From contig NW_003141322.1 in the NCBI RefSeq assembly GCF_000003605.2, forward strand, positions 165,090 to 184,937: DNA of 19,848 nucleotides. Reading direction: 5' to 3'. This stretch comes from Saccoglossus kowalevskii. Its lineage: Eukaryota; Hemichordata; Enteropneusta; Harrimaniidae. The notes beneath the pieces are model-generated. The model had not been told where the DNA came from, searched no databases, and worked only from the letters and a program-made list of their open reading frames with translations. This document shows, piece after piece, positions 18,620 to 19,848 of the stretch (positions within the stretch are counted from its first letter, which is position 1; each line of letters begins with the position of its first letter). The position numbers and the translations under genes are program-made.

Positions 18620-18745
18620 TAAAAGTGACCATCTGCGTACAGTGACCACCCCTATATAAAGACCACCTGCGCATAGTGACTACTTTTAGGCAGTTCAAGC
18701 AACACATCGGCAACCTGCAAGTGTATATAGACCACCAGTGGTCAC
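18620..18745. repeat. Degenerate GTGACCACC-type repeat
   Basis: Irregular repeats of GTGACCAYC, GTGACCACC, AGACCACCTG and GTGACTAC, interspersed with TATATA(A)AG. It ends in the palindrome GACCAC-CA-GTGGTC (18730-18743). Similar gaccacc/ggtcac repeats occur inside mariner-type MITEs of many invertebrates; the assignment here is tentative. Confidence 0.5.
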
Positions 18746-19174
18746 CAATGTCCCATTCATTTAATAATTATTACATACACCCATTTAAATACAAAGGTAA
18801 GTGAGTGTAATATAATTTTGATACCTCATACCAAGCTTACTCTTACAGCACCATTGAATAATTAACACTTTAGATTCTTTAGATTTAAATGAATTATTCT
18901 TGTACATCAAGCTTTAAAAACAATAGCATCTGTCGTATCAGCACTTGATCGTTCCAAAACGCTTGTTTTGAACATTTTCACTTATCTGGTGTAAACTGCA
19001 TATCACCAACATTGACATATTTAAGAATACTGACATCATATTGGAAATTTTTTCTTTGTATACGGTACATTGGATGCAGAAGCAAATATAGCTTAACAGA
19101 AATATAATTTCGTCACTGAATGTAAATTTTACAGCTGAAATTGTTTTTGTTTTTATTTTAGGCTATAATTTCTC

Positions 19175-19308
19175 ATTAAAGGGCGGCAGTTGTCGCGCCG
19201 CGTTCTATTCGATGTGGGACTCGTAGCGGCGTACACAACGCGTGTAAAATACATTGTTTATTTACATGGAATTCGAACTTGCGCTGCCCAGCGACCACCG
19301 CGCTTCAA
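19175..19308 (+). mobile_element. Second MITE-like copy related to the intron 8 element
   Basis: ATTAAAGGGCGGCAGTTGTC, then GCGCCGCG, opens the unit and CCAGCGACCACCGCGCTTCAA closes it as an imperfect inverse. The left half (GCGCC..CGATGTGGGACTCG) matches the intron 8 copy at 8602. It is about 130 bp against 306 bp there, so one is deleted or the other expanded. A small open frame across it (19190-19411) has no protein features. Confidence 0.55.
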
Positions 19309-19848
19309 ATTATTGCTACATGCAGGAAAGACGTGTATAGTAATCATAAGATTATCACGAGAAATACCGCAAAGTATGTACAGTATGTACTTTGTGGCAT
19401 TCTTACGATAACACCATAATGCCAAGGACTTGGGAAAGGAGTATATAACTGATGTGATATGCCATGACGATCATGCAAATTGCGAGACCAATTAAATGCA
19501 AATTTGCAAGTTCGTGAATCGCTTTTGCTAGCATCATTGCATTTTTGCGAAAAGCGTATTATGTATTTTTTTTGTTGTTGTTTAGGCCAATATCCTCACA
19601 ATAACCTGGTGTGCTGTGATATCATTGGTCAGAAATAATCTCCCATGATGCAATGGAATTCACATGGGATTGGATGGGGGATTTGTTATGCATATACCAC
19701 CTTACATGACATGCATGTTTCGTACCCTTATTGTATAAATCCTTGGTAATGTGACAGAAATAGTAAAAAACACAATTGAATTGACAAAACTAATAAATTA
19801 AAAGTGTAGTTGTGAACTCTCAACAATGAAAACTCCCTCCTCCACTTG
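19309..19848. other. Intergenic sequence at right edge
   Basis: No gene recognised. Two perfect octamer motifs ATGCAAAT lie 23 bp apart (19473-19480 and 19496-19503). Confidence 0.4.

Overview
This window looks like nuclear DNA from an animal. It is AT-rich by eye, carries long introns with canonical GT...AG boundaries, vertebrate-type TTAGGG telomeric units, microsatellites, a minisatellite and several non-autonomous transposons. The one convincing gene is an orthologue of adenylate kinase 7 (AK7), a protein of motile cilia and flagella. A ciliated invertebrate fits best, perhaps a marine deuterostome or lophotrochozoan, but the species cannot be fixed from the sequence alone.

Layout. 1-1100 is a 29-bp minisatellite with a 180-bp higher-order repeat. 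1140-5180 is non-coding; it holds a duplicated flank around an expanded ATTT array (2371-2694), a poly-G tract, three TTAGGG units and an 18-copy GAATA array (4313-4445). 5186-5341 is the likely AK7 promoter, with an E-box, a relaxed RFX X-box match and CTCF-like cores. 5342-17003 is AK7 on the plus strand: 17 coding exons, 16 introns, 708 predicted residues, all reading frames and intron phases closing without a stop. The 3' UTR and poly(A) signals follow to about 17380. The rest, 17380-19848, is non-coding as far as I can see, with a degenerate GACCACC-type repeat, a small MITE-like copy and two octamer motifs.

Mobile elements account for much of the gene's length. Intron 8 holds two MITE-like units. 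Intron 9 holds a 170-bp mariner-type MITE with TA target duplications and a 2842-bp PIF/Harbinger-type element with 21-bp perfect terminal inverted repeats and TAA target duplications. The latter carries an 86-bp satellite, a 12-bp-arm palindrome and a full-consensus RFX X-box. Intron 16 holds an 871-bp element bounded by an 11-bp direct repeat, with hairpins at both ends and about 157-bp internal tandem units.

I found no bacterial-type system, CRISPR array, RNA gene or transposase gene. The most interesting material is the set of structured, apparently non-coding elements inside AK7 introns and the RFX-type motifs around and within a ciliary gene.
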